Assembly: GCA_947069175.1 (NCBI GenBank)
Contig: CAMTDV010000022.1
Coordinates: 35,341,476-35,405,475, forward strand
Direction of reading: 5' to 3'
Length of the DNA: 64,000 nucleotides
Origin: Scalesia atractyloides
Taxonomy: Eukaryota; Streptophyta; Magnoliopsida; Asterales; Asteraceae
This document shows, one piece after another, positions 12,087-22,464 of the stretch. Every line of letters starts with the position of its first letter. Positions within the stretch are counted from its first letter, which is position 1. The position numbers and the translations under genes were made by a program. The notes below the pieces were generated by a model. It did not search any database, was not told the origin of the DNA, and saw only the letters and a list, made by a program, of their open reading frames with translations.

Positions 12087-12901
12087 AATCTATTATTGTA
12101 TGTGTGTGCATTATTTAATATTAAGTGTTTTGTGAATAAGTTTACATCTACATTTACTCATATGTGGTTATGCACTTTATTTTTATAATCAATTCAATAA
12201 ACTTGTTTAAATGTTTTTCATAGGATTCACTCGCAACTTTTTGTTGATCCAAAAACCATTTTTACACATGATACAGGTGAACAGGATGAAGCAAGGAAAA
12301 CATAGGAAATGCCTTAGAAGAAAATAATGAAGTCTAGAAAGATGTGTAGAACATGTTGTAATTATGATTGTATGATCCCCTTTAAATTGTAATAATAAAT
12401 ATGAAACGTTATAATAAATGTCATGAGCTTTGATGAAAACCCAATCATGCCCCGATCACCTTTTCCGCTGCGGGTCGGGGTGTGACATATAAACCCTAAT
12501 AAAAAAGAAAGTTTAGAGGGTAACTTACACATGTAACTCATAAGAATCAATCTTGGACAAGCTTACTAACCATAGACTTGGTTAGTAGCAAAGGAAGCAT
12601 AAGATTGTATAAGAAAACATAGGTTTAATAATAACAATATAATCTTCCAAAACAGAAAGTTTGGACCTCAAAATGGTGATATTCCACCTTGGTTTACCAT
12701 GGTAAACCTGTGGAAACACTCCTGAAGGTGTTTCGAACTTTGTAGTGGAATAAAAGATGAAGAAATGATGAAAAAAGTGAGTTTGAACTCACTTTGGAAC
12801 TTGGATGATTCTGCCCAAAAATCAAAATTTGTGGATGATTTTGGAGTGTTTTGGGAGAGATTAAGTGTTTAGAAAGTGAAAAATGGAAGAATGGAGACTC
12901 C

Positions 12902-12909
12902 TATTTATA
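12902..12909 (-). promoter_or_regulatory. TATA box, Tekay 3' LTR
   Basis: Minus-strand TATAAATA, followed on that strand by ggagtctcc. The 5' LTR has it at 20066-20073, in the same context. Confidence 0.6.
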
Positions 12910-13371
12910 AAGGAATGGATTTGGGTTAGAGTTAAATGAGTTATGAGGTGATTGGTGGTGAAAAGGTGGAAAAGGTTTAAAATTCGCGCTTTTTGGAACA
13001 TTTCAGCAGTCCGAGCCGTAGGCGACGGCTGGAAGCCGTAGGCTACGACCAACCATTTTCAGTTTTTTTGGGTATCTCAAGGGATATATGTACATGAATA
13101 TCAAGAATGTATAAGAGTATGATTTTCCAAATATAATTGATTCGTCAAGTATAATTCGGTTTCGTATAAAAGGCACGTATTCGAGATTTATTAAATATCA
13201 CGTATTTATGTATGAACAAGTGTGAATAAAATGTATTTTCATTATGATCAAACTCTCGGATTATAAGATTGAAAGATGAAATACGAATCACTACATGATT
13301 ACAAGTTTCCAAAAATAGAAATGCGAATACACTTTCTAAATAAGGAAAGTATATAAATGCGAAGTGTTACA

Positions 13372-13386
13372 ATCTCCCCTACTTTA
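13372..13386 (-). other. Polypurine tract of the Tekay-type element
   Basis: Minus-strand aaagtaggggagat abuts the 3' LTR start TGTAACACTTCG. This is the plus-strand priming site for reverse transcription. Confidence 0.85.
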
Positions 13387-13389
13387 GGA

Positions 13390-14578
13390 AATTTCGTCCC
13401 AAAATTTATTCAAGGAAGACTCAATGAAGAGATGTGGATGCTTGGTTTTCATTTCACTCTCGGGTTAGCAAGTGAATTCAGCACCACGTTTACCTTCCCA
13501 TCGAACCAAGAGTGGAACTTGAAGTCCTTCTTTGGCTAAGCACTTCTTGAGGTTAGAAACGTGAATGTCGGATGAACATTGTTGAGCTCTTGAGGTAGAT
13601 CCAGTCGATACGCTACCTTGCCAATCCTTTCGAGAATTTTGAAAGGACCTACGAAGCGAGGAGAGAGTTTGCCTTTCTTACAAAATCGAACCACTCCTTT
13701 CCAAGGGGATACCTTGAGAACTACATGATCGCCAACATTGAATTCCAAAGGCTTTCATCTTTTGTCAGCGTAACTCTTTTATCGGCTTCTAGCTTTGAGT
13801 AGATTATCACGAATCTACAAGATCTTGTCCGTTGTCTCTTGTATGAGCTCGGACCAGTGATTTGAGCTTCTCCGAGCTCGTGCCAATAAATAGGCGAACG
13901 ACACTTATGACCATACTATGGTTCGAATGGTGCCATTTTAATACTAGCGTGATAACCGTTATTGTATGAGAATTCTACCAACGGTAAGTGCGAATCCCAG
14001 TCGCCACCAAAATCGATTCCACAAGAACGAAGCATATCCTCGAGAGTTTGGATAGTACGCTCAGTTGGACCGTCGGATTGAGGATGAAAAGCGGTACTAA
14101 GGTTAAGATGAGTACCGAGGGCTTTTTGAAAGATTTGCCAAAGGCGCAAGGTGAAACGACCATCACGGTCAGAGATGATCTCAATGGGGATACCATGTCG
14201 ACAAATGACTTCATCCGTGTAGATACGAGCCAATTTCTTGACCTTGTAATCTTCAAGAATGGGGAAGAAGTGAGCGGATTTGATCAAACGATCAATGATT
14301 ACCCAAATGCTATCATGACCAGAAGAAGTACTTGGAAGTTTGGTGATGAAATCCATAGCTATACTCTCCCATTTCCAGATAGGGATTTCTAGTTGTTCAA
14401 GTAAGCCAGAGGGACGTTGATGTTTGGATTTCACCTTGGAACAAGTGAGATATTTAGAGACGTAGATGCTGATATCTTTCTTCATGCCAGGCCACCAGTA
14501 AGACATACACATGTCTTGGTTCATACTATCAGCGTCATGATGTATAGAATATCGAGATTTATGAGCTTCGTTCATCAA
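13390..14578 (-). pseudogene. Integrase with GPF module and shortened chromodomain, Tekay-type
   Basis: The reading frame 14578-13916 gives an integrase core. The N-terminal zinc module has the His pair region but only one Cys of the expected CX2C (KYLTC, first Cys replaced by Tyr). The DDE residues are visible in order as MDFIT, SDRDGRF and the Glu of PTERTIQTLED. After a frameshift, 13748-13536 continues with VVLKVSPWKG and LSPRFVGPFKI, the GPF module that contacts DNA near the chromodomain. A further frame change gives HVSNLKKCL and a chromodomain-like tail (VRWEGKRGAEFT, stop, KHPHLF). About 40 residues before the tail seem to be missing compared with intact family members (inference from memory of the family). 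Multiple frame breaks make it inactive. Confidence 0.88.
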
Positions 14579-14608
14579 GGTTTCACGACGGTCATCGCGG
14601 TTTGGAAT

Positions 14609-15791
14609 TCAGACATGGTTGAGATAGTAAAGCATGCCATCAGGTTTGGATATGAGTTGATCTTCAGCACCACACTTTATCTGGTTGTATAAGTCGTTCT
14701 CGTTAACGGATGAGTATTGTGCGTCACGAATGCGATCACGAAGGTTATTCAAAATTTGGAAACAACGAACACTCTTCACATGAGTTTTACGACTAAGTGC
14801 ATTGGCCACGACATTCACCTTGCTAGGATGGTAGTGAATCTCGCATTCGTAGTCGTTGAGCAACTCTACCCATCAACGTTGACGCATGTTGAGTTCTTTT
14901 TGGTCAAAGATGTGTTGTAGGCTCTTATGGTCGGTGAAGACCACACACTTGGTACCATAAAGGTAGTGCCGCCAAATCTTTAACGCAAAAAAACTGCACC
15001 TAGTTCATGAGTAGTGTAGTTCTTCTCATGGATTTTGTGTTGTCTCGAAGCGTATGCGATAACCTTGTCTCGTTGCATGAGGACACAACCAAGACCATGA
15101 TTAGAGGCATCACAATACAAGACAAAATCGTCATTACCATCGGGAAGGCTAGGATAGGAGTATTGCAAAGCATGTCCTTTAGCGTTTGAAAAGTTTCCTC
15201 TTGTTTAGAATCCCAAACAAAAGGTTTATCTTTTTGAGTAAAAGAGGTGAGGGGAACAATGATTTTTGAAAAGTTGGAGATGAACTGACGATAATAACCC
15301 GCCAATCCAAGGAAGGAATGAATTTCAGATGGAGACTTTGGTGCGATCCAATTCTTGACAGCTTCGATCTTTGCGGGATCAATGTGTCTGCCTTTCTCTT
15401 TCACAACATGACCGAGAAAATGAACTTCTTTTAGCCAATATCCACACTTGGAGAATTTGGCGTATAGTCGTTCCTTGTGTAGGAGTTCGAGGATTAGACA
15501 CAAATGTCACTCATGTTCGTCTTGGGTTTTGGAATAGATGAGGATATCGTCTATGAAAACGATCATAAAGCGATCCAAGTATAACTTACACACACGGTTC
15601 ATCAAATCCATGAAGACCGCAAGTGAATTGGTTAAACCGAATGGCATGACTACGAACTCGTAGTGACCATATCTAGTACGAAAGGCGGTTTTAGGAATAT
15701 CCTCTTTGAGGACACGGAGTTGATGGTAGCCAAAACAAAGATCAATTTTACAGAAACAAGTTGCCTTGAAGTTGATTGAAGAGATCATCAA
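14609..15791 (-). pseudogene. Reverse transcriptase and RNase H, Tekay-type, several frameshifts
   Basis: The segment 15791-15507 carries RT fingers/palm: KIDLCFGYHQLRV, then FRTRYGHYEFVVMPFGLTN, and the catalytic FIDDILIYS (equivalent to YVDD). The next frame, 15503-15168, holds the connection (VHFLGHVV, IAPKSPSEIHSFLGLAGYYR). RNase H begins at about 15130 in a third frame with YCDASNHGLGCVL (first catalytic Asp) and TTHELGAV, and ends at 14863-14790 with HYHPSKVNVVANALSRK. Part of the RNase H middle near 14870-14980 is in yet other frames. These domains would copy element RNA to DNA in cytoplasmic particles; the frameshifts near 15506, 15170 and 14980 exclude a functional product. Confidence 0.9.
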
Positions 15792-16590
15792 TGCGAGGAA
15801 GTGGATAACTATTCTTGACGGTGAGCGGTGAGTTTGTTGAGTTCGCGATAGTCAATACACATACGAATAGAACCGTCCTTCTTCTTAACAAAGAGGACTG
15901 GAGCGCCCCAAGGAGAAAGACTAGGGCGTATAAAGCCTTTATCAAGTAATTCTTGAAGTTGGCTCGATAGCTCTTGCATTTGCGATACTGTGAGACAATA
16001 AGGGGCTTTGCAACAGGCATGGCACCAGGGATAAAGTCAATACAAAAGTCCACAGAATGAGGAGCAGGAGGACCAGGTAGGTCATCGGGAAAGACGTCGG
16101 GGAAATCGTAAACAACAGGAACATCACTCATGCCTTTTCCTTTGTCCTTCTTCCCCACAACGTGGGCAAGAAAGGCAAAGTACTCCTCGCGTAAGTACTT
16201 ATTTGCTTGAGTACACGACAGTTTGAGATCTTTAGAAGGTTTCTCACCATAGACGTGTAACGAATCGCTAGAAGGTAGGGGTAAACAAATGAACTTCTCA
16301 AAACACACAACTTTGGCACGCACTTTCCGAAGCCAATTCATGCCTATGATGATATCGAAACTTCCCAATTGCATGGGTATGAGGTCAATTGAAAACTTAT
16401 GATCGTTAAGATCAAGAGAACAATTAGAAAGAACGGAATCGACGGTGATAGACTTACCATTAGCGACTTCAACATTGAACGATTTTGGCAACCTAGAGCG
16501 TCTACACTTAAGCATTGGTTTGAATTCAACGAATACAAAACTTCTATCCGCGCCAGTATCAAATAAACACGAAGCATAAACATTGTTCAC
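15748..16590 (-). pseudogene. Aspartic protease and start of RT, Tekay-type
   Basis: The open frame starts shortly after the gag zinc knuckles. The protease active site is FDTGADRSFV, with the second structural element IIGMNWLRK about 80 residues later. Then comes the linker typical of this family (VVYDFPDVFPDDLPGPP), which leads into RT. The RT N-terminus from about 15990 is frameshifted (the expected Pro/Arg-rich segment is scrambled) and recovers as KNSYPLPRIDDLFNQLQG, which joins the next RT piece across a frame change at about 15790. The protease itself looks uninterrupted, but the polyprotein it would process is broken on both sides. Confidence 0.88.
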
Positions 16591-16639
16591 AAGAAATGTA
16601 CCATTGATGACATCATTGCTATTCTGAGCCTAAGCAGCA

Positions 16640-17894
16640 GTGATGACAAAAGCTCGTCCACGAGGAGCTTGGTGCTGCGTATAGTTGTTATTGTGTTGAG
16701 GACAAACGTTGCTGAGATGGTTTGGGTCGCCACATTTTGTAACAAACGCGATCGTTGTTGGCTAGCTGCTAGACTTGGTTTTGGGCAGGAGGTTAGGTTT
16801 GCTTACCTGGGAGCTTTTGGCCAAAACGGGCAGCGGGTGTTGAAGTGCCCAAACCTATTGCACGTAGTGCAAAGGCGGCATGGTACAGTGGTAGGGTGAT
16901 GGTAAGTGCAAGTCACACACTTGGGAAGAGTCCTAGTGTAGCCTCACTTTGTTGGCTCAGGGTTTTGGGTTAGGGCTAGTTGTTGTTGAGGATGGTTTGG
17001 TAGAGTAACAACCGCACGATTCCGATTTGAAGCTTTCCGCTTCTTACCGCTAGTGTTGGGTTTAGGTGGGTGTTTGGATGACTCGGCGTTTCGTTAAGTG
17101 GTGGCTTGGTGAACCATTTTGGTTGAACCCTTTGTTTCAAAGGTTCCTGCCAAAATTTGGTTATGGTTAAAATTGGCAGCTAGTCGGTAGGTATCTTCGA
17201 GGGTTTTGGGTTGAGCTGCCTCGACGTAGTTGGAAAAAGAGGAAGGTAGGGCTCGAATGTATTTGTCTATGGCCTTGTCGGTGAAATCGACCTGGCTAGG
17301 GCAATGTATGCTAAGTTTCTTGAACCTAGCAGTGAGTCCATTGTTGTCACTCTTAATTTGTTTGAGATTCCAAAACTTGTTTTCGAGTTGTTGGAGCTCA
17401 TGGGGAGGACAAAACTCGTCTTCCATGAGTTTCTTGAGTTCAGCCCAAGCGAGGGTACGAGCGGCATCGTTATCCCACGCGTTGCATTCGACAGTCCACC
17501 AATCGAGTTCCCTTGATCAGAAAACGCTAGTGGCACTGACGGTACGGAGGTGATCAGGACACCCACTTTGATGAAAAGTGACTTCAATGGCATCGAACCA
17601 TTGAAGTAGTTTCGTTGCACCCTCTTCGCCCGTGAAGGGCATTGGGTTACAAGAGTTGAACTGCTTGAACGAAAAGGTTGACTTAGGTTGGTTGGCTTTA
17701 AAGTCAACCGAGGCATGAGGGGATTCGGTGTTAGGGGTTGGTTAGATCTTGCTAACAATATCCGGTATGACTTTGGCCATTTGCTTGGCCATGAATTTCA
17801 TCACATCCTTTTTTGACATCGAATCGCCATTCGAGTTGGACTTCGAGCTTGACTTGGAGTTATTCCTTGTGTTAGAGAGACGAGTGGAAGACAT
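16640..17894 (-). pseudogene. gag of the Tekay-type element
   Basis: The best start is the minus-strand ATG at 17894, followed by a Ser/Asn-rich stretch and KFMAKQMAKVIPDIV. The retrotransposon gag core lies at about 17660-17150: TGEEGATKLLQWFDAIE, then LENKFWNLKQIKSDNNGL and AIDKYIRALPSS. Three Cys/His clusters follow at 16950-16700, including CRLCTTCNRFGHFNTRC and CGDPNHLSNVC, the same arrangement as in the gag at 7588-8442. In-frame stops occur near 17745, 17516 and 17092, and there is another before the protease. The product would coat element RNA. The homology is clear; this copy is dead. Confidence 0.87.
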
Positions 17895-18190
17895 CTAGAA
17901 GGTCGAAAATAAGAGACCGATGAGACTTGATCATAATGTTGTTTACAAAAATAATGCTTTTTGCATGAATGAACATATAATTTGGCACCTATCGCGTAAG
18001 TTTCACATTGTTGCATAAGTATATCACGTATTTGCGTGGCATATTCACGTATAAAAATGACAAAGAATCTAAATTTAGTTTGTTCATGATTACTAGAGTT
18101 GTTTTAGGTTTCGAAGGGTGTGCAACTTGTGCATATTCACGTATATAGACTAGGCCAATCATGGCAATTTTCCTAATTTCCTATAGTTAT

Positions 18191-18203
18191 GGCTCTGATA
18201 CCA
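18191..18203 (-). other. Primer-binding site of the Tekay-type element, Met tRNA type
   Basis: Minus-strand tggtatcagagcc follows the 5' LTR end ggggtgtgatcga. The terminal dinucleotide is no longer a clean CA, so the LTR border is uncertain by a few bases. Confidence 0.85.
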
Positions 18204-18207
18204 ATCG

Positions 18208-20517
18208 ATCACACCCCAATCGGATGGCGGAATCACCGGGGCGGACGTAGTAGATTGCTCGAGACATCATAACACTATTAATGCGAAGTGTTTAAACAAC
18301 AACATTTTTTGTTTCATTTCTAAACTTCAAGTACATAACTTTGGAAACAAAATACAACAACGAATTCAAAGTACAACAAGGAAATCAAAATACAAGGTAC
18401 AACATAAATCTAATTAAGATGGGTTTCTAGTTCATCCTACTAGATTATATGCATCATCCTCGCCATCATATTCCTGCAACATATATTAAAGTATAGTTCA
18501 ACACAAAAGGCATTTTCGAGCATACAAGTTTGAATACTAAGAATAATAAAAGTCTAAACATTCAACATGGCATAATCATTTACTTAAAACTAGCATACAC
18601 TACTGCAATGCAATATACGTGTCAACCCAAAGTTTACCGCTAGCGTAATCTAATCATGCAATGAATAGACCGTTTTTGTTTAGTCAACATGACCTCACGA
18701 ATACGGGCGGTGCGTTAATCCTATAACGCTATGCATGTTAAGGAAGGCTTGTACGAAGTTAATGACGCAGTATAAAGCATTTAAATCTAGCATATACAAG
18801 TTTGCAAGCATTCGTATTAAGCATGTATGACTGAATGATTGTTTTGTGATAAGCATAAGTATTGTGATTTAGTGATTTTTGATAGCGAACATATGTTGCA
18901 CCCCAAAAGTGTAAAGATAAAAAGGGGATTCGAGTATACTCATGATTTTGCAAGCTTTCCTAGCAATCCGAGAGTTAGCAAACGTTGGAGTTGGAACACT
19001 GAAGTTATCCTACATGAGAAAACGTAGGTGTGTGAGTATTTGGAATTGGTAGCGATTTTGGATTCGAAATTAAAGTATGTAAAAGTATGTATATACAAAG
19101 TAATTATCTAGTCTTAAACACCCGTTTTTAACACTATAAATTCCGTATGAGTTGATGTGATTTAATGGGTCAAGTTTCCCATTAGAATCGTAATTAGAGG
19201 TTCAAGACTTAGATAATCTAGCCTATTTCCATGACAAGTAACCATATCCGATTATCATTAAGGGTTCGGTTAAATATATGTTATTATATATTATATAGTA
19301 TGTACAACATGTATATCATAGATTTCATATAAGTCATGCATGGAGGTAGGATGATAAACATCCATTAAACCTCATTATATGATTCACCAATACACAAATC
19401 ACCGCAAGGATGATTCGGATGGTCATGAATAAAGGAAAATACTTAGCTGAAACTATGAACAACCAAGTAAGCAAGCTATGTGCGTGCATCCCGAACATGG
19501 AAACGTTTGGGGACGTGTCGTAGCCTTGTTACTCAAATGAAGGTTGAACAAGTTTTAGTGGCTTAAACATAGAAAACATCAAGTGAGGCAGCGGAATGAG
19601 ATTAGGATAGCCAAGGCTTCCAAGTATTCACACCAATACCAAAACACAAGTTTTGCCATAAGAATTATGGCAAGCTCGGATGGTTTCATCACTTGTGGGT
19701 TGTATAAACCCTAACAAAACAGAAAGTTTAGAGGGTAAGTTACACATGTAACTCATAAGAATCAATCTTGGACAAGCTTACTAACCATAAACTTGGTTAG
19801 TAGCAAAGGAAGCACAAGATTGTATAAGAAAACATAGGTTTAATAAAAGTTAACAATATAATCTTCCAAAACAAAAAGTTTGGATCTCAAAATGGTGATA
19901 TTCAACCTTTGTTTACCATGGTAAACTAGTGGAAACACTCCTAGAGGCGTTCCAAGTTTTTAGTGCAAGAAATGATGTAGAAAAATCAGAATTTGTGGAT
20001 GATTTTGGAGTGTTTTAGGAATGATTAAGTGTTTGAAAAGTAAAAAATGGAAGAATGGAGACTCCTATTTATAAAGGAATGGATTAGGGTCAGAGTTAAA
20101 TGAGTTTGGGGGGTGATTGGTGGTGAAAAAGGTGGAAAAAAGTTTAAATTCACTTTTTGGAACATTTCAACAGCTCCGTGCCGTAGGCTATGGCCAACCA
20201 TTTTCAATTTTTTTAGGCATCTCAAGGGATATATGTACATGAATATCAAGAATGTATAAGAGTATGATTTTCCAAATATAATTTATTCGTCAAGTATAAT
20301 TTGGTTTATCATAAAACGCACGCATTCGAGATTGATTCAATATCAACGTATTTATGTGTGAACAAGTGTGGATAAAATGTATTTTCATTATGATCAAACT
20401 CTCGGATTATAAGATTGAAAGATGAAATACGAATCACTACATAATTACAAGTTTCCAAAAATAGAAATATGAATATACTTTCTAAATAAGGAAAGTACAT
20501 AAATACGAAGCGTTATA
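18208..20517 (-). repeat. 5' LTR of the Tekay-type element (about 2.3 kb)
   Basis: It runs on the minus strand from TATAACGCTTCG (20517; the expected TG has become TA) to ggggtgtga next to the primer site. It matches the 3' LTR pieces but lacks both the solo LTR and the gag-only element, so it preserves both empty sites (near 19137-19145 and 19703-19712). The minus-strand TATA box is at 20066-20073. Confidence 0.88.
20066..20073 (-). promoter_or_regulatory. TATA box, Tekay 5' LTR
   Basis: Minus-strand TATAAATA in the same context as at 12902-12909. Confidence 0.6.
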
Positions 20518-21298
20518 GTTATGTCCTTTGAGCCTAACCTAGTTAAAATTTTTCTGTTACATCAGAGTATTTTTATAATTTCCGTAGGCAGATGAGGGTA
20601 CTTTTGTGATTTTGTCCATTTAATTAAAAATATGTTAATTAAAAAAACAAAAAATTAAAACATATATAACTCAAAACACACACACTCTCTCTCTTTCTTT
20701 AGAGTCTCTCTCTCTCTCTTCTCTCTCTATATTCTCTCTCTCTTCTCTATCTATATATCTCTCTCTCATCCATCATCCATCATCCATCATCCATCACCAC
20801 CACCATATGTCCACCACCAACCCGCCACCAACACCACCTCCAACGACCCATCCCTCTCTCCCTCTTTGCCATCACCTGCTGCGGTGGCGCTAAGGTTTCA
20901 CCCCAAGGTAACAAGAGGTGGTGAGCAGCGGTTGATGAGGTCCAATCGTCGCCGATTCATCTACTCATCAATCTATACTCACTCTCACGATTCTTTTCTC
21001 CTAATTCAGGTTCGCATACATCTACACATCGATATGTTTACTCTCTCTCTCTCTCTCTCTTTCTCTCTTTTCTCTCTCTTTAATCAGCGATGGTGGTTGA
21101 ACATCTGTGGTTGGTGACTCTGTTTGGTGGTTGATGGTGCTACGGTGGTGGATGAAGAGTGTGGTGTGCGGGAGACAGTGGATGGTGGTTGTTGGTAGCA
21201 GCGTGGTGACGGATTAGATTGAAAGTGGGTGGTTGATTGTGGTATTAGGGACAGCGGTGGAAATGGGAGATGATGATAATGATAATAATAACCATAAC

Positions 21299-21330
<32 letters not shown>

Positions 21331-21406
21331 GGTAAAAAAACTAAAATACCCTTGGGTGATTAGATTCAACCAAAAAATTTAACCAAATTAGCGCTAAAGG
21401 ACATAA
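20518..21406. mobile_element. Short element with imperfect terminal inverted repeats
   Basis: The left end ttatgtcctttgagcc (from 20519) reappears inverted at the right end, whose minus strand reads ttatgtcctttagcgc (21406 inward). Both are followed by a related taa..tggttaaa.tttt, giving imperfect arms of about 35-38 bp. The interior has CT and CAT repeats, a short ATG-rich stretch and (AAT)n, and no transposase. The left end directly abuts the gypsy LTR end. The superfamily cannot be decided from this copy. Confidence 0.5.
20683..20800. repeat. (CT)n followed by (CATC)n microsatellites
   Basis: Interrupted CT repeat to about 20767, then repeats of catc/ccat. A second CT run lies at 21041-21077 and (AAT)n at about 21299-21327. 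Confidence 0.9.
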
Positions 21407-21635
21407 CGTGCCAAGATTTTGAAACATTATGTACAAAAATTGTCAACTTTTGCGCAAAAAGACACCGCCTGCAAAAGGATGTAAACATAAATAACAAAAC
21501 TTGTAATTTAGTCTTATAAAAATTAAGAAGCTTCATTGTGTAAGTTTTCTTATTTTAATCCTCATTTCTATTAAAACATTTTCCTTAATTTCTAAACCAT
21601 CTAAATTATCCTAATTTCTTATTTTAACACGATGA

Positions 21636-21850
21636 AACCATGGCTTTATAGCCTAGTGGCATCTTTAAGGTGAGATAAGGCTTTCAGACCAATAGGTCAT
21701 GCGTTCGATTCCCACAAGGGGGTTTTCCCATATTTATTGGGTTTTCTCTTGGTTTGTGTATAGGCATCAAGCCTAGTGAAGATGGATATGATCGGTTGAT
21801 TTCGATGGTGGCACGATAATACTGCAGTGGTCCGTCAGTAATCTAAATAA
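21636..21850 (+). mobile_element. tRNA-derived SINE-like insertion
   Basis: A Pol III A box tagcctagtggc (21649-21660) and a B box gcgttcgattccc (21701-21713) are about 50 bp apart, the spacing of a tRNA-like SINE head. The head is followed by aagggggttttccc and a body ending near gtccgtcagtaatc. No long A tail or clear target duplication is visible, so the 3' limit is approximate. Plant SINEs with this head are common (family knowledge); I cannot name the family. Confidence 0.65.
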
Positions 21851-22113
21851 AAAATGTACTATTATTATCATATCTATATCATCCGAATCTTATAAGATTA
21901 TGATTTTTAGGTAATTTAGAAAAAAAGGCTAAATTATTTGAAATTAGCGATCTCATACAGTACTTGAGATTTATTAAGATTTAAGTGTTGTCTAAGGTAT
22001 TTATTACCACTAGCTTTCCATAACCATCTTGTGGGAGGTTGTTAATTGTTTTTGCCTAGTAATAATAAAAAGATTTCATGGTTAATCATTAATAATTAAA
22101 TAATTGAATGAAT

Positions 22114-22157
<44 letters not shown>

Positions 22158-22464
22158 TCATAATTATAATAGCCACATATACGTGCAATGAACATATTAC
22201 TAATCCTTTGGAGAGGACCTAACAAATCTACTTGGTCGCACATATGTTCTCATTAACGCGTTACCTTAATAACTACACTCATACGGGATCCCCCTATGGT
22301 CTGGACCTGACACCTTTGTATTTCTAACTCTTCATTGTCTAGGCCCGTAACAATTACTTGACTATCAAAACAATGGCACTTCACGACACGAGTCCTACAA
22401 CATCACTAACCCATGCAATATCACGTACCACATGTGACTTCGTTAATTTTCTAATACAAACTGT
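21851..22464. other. Intergenic DNA, no recognised feature apart from (AAT)n
   Basis: I found no coding signal or element end here. It is the left flank of the family X solo LTR and ends with its target duplication, ACACA, at 22465-22469. Confidence 0.5.
22115..22157. repeat. (AAT)n microsatellite
   Basis: About 14 uninterrupted trinucleotides. Confidence 0.95.

Larger units (their letters stand above)
4125..12487 (+). mobile_element. Complete non-autonomous gypsy-derived LTR element with gag only (TR-GAG type)
   Basis: This 8363-bp element starts TGTAACATCC, ends GGTGTGACA and is flanked by TATAA at 4120-4124 and 12488-12492. The related LTR at 19700-19715 (gggttgtataaaccc) shows the unoccupied site. 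It has two LTRs of about 2.57 kb, a Met-tRNA primer site and a polypurine tract. Its 3.2-kb interior encodes a gag with zinc knuckles but no protease, RT, RNase H or integrase. The 3' sequence gggacgaaattt beside the polypurine tract is shared with the Tekay-type host element, so it probably descends from, and depends on, a Tekay-like autonomous partner (inference). The LTRs differ by perhaps 1-2 percent by eye, so it is much younger than its host. Confidence 0.92.
9912..12487 (+). repeat. 3' LTR of the gag-only element
   Basis: This 2576-bp direct repeat of 4125-6693 begins directly after the polypurine tract aaaagtagggga. Differences from the 5' LTR are scattered single substitutions and 1-3-bp indels. 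All four tRNA-like modules, the TATA box (10432) and the minisatellite are conserved. Confidence 0.93.
2120..13371 (-). repeat. 3' LTR of the Tekay-type element, in three pieces
   Basis: The pieces are 2120-2221, 3550-4124 and 12488-13371. They match the 5' LTR at 19041-19140, 19141-19707 and 19708-20517 in the same order and orientation. The minus-strand start is TGTAACACTTCGC at 13371, directly after the polypurine tract. The piece near 12720-12840 carries extra sequence that is missing from the 5' LTR around 19955-19985. The distal end is missing: sequence left of 2120 has no match to 18208-19040. Confidence 0.88.
2120..20517 (-). mobile_element. Decayed Ty3/gypsy (Tekay-type chromovirus) retrotransposon carrying two later insertions
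   Basis: Read on the minus strand the order is 5' LTR (20517 to about 18208), Met-tRNA primer site, gag, protease, RT, RNase H, integrase with a GPF-type C-terminal module and chromodomain remnant, polypurine tract (13386-13372), then a broken 3' LTR (13371 to 2120). This gene order and the LSPRFVGPF motif are typical of plant chromoviruses of the Tekay/Del group; that group name is my inference. Every gene has stops or frameshifts, and the two LTRs differ by many substitutions and indels, so the copy is old. The 3' LTR is interrupted at 2222-3549 and 4125-12487. It ends at 2120, lacking the roughly 830 bp that correspond to 18208-19040, so no outer target duplication can be seen. Confidence 0.9.

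Noticed and set aside
13988..14392. 134-codon plus-strand ORF
   Set aside because: Opposite-strand shadow of integrase, whose motifs are clear on the minus strand.
20866..21117. Possible gene start after the CT-rich tract (ATG with Arg-rich N-terminus)
   Set aside because: The frame runs into a CT microsatellite and stops; it lies within the TIR element and has no domain.
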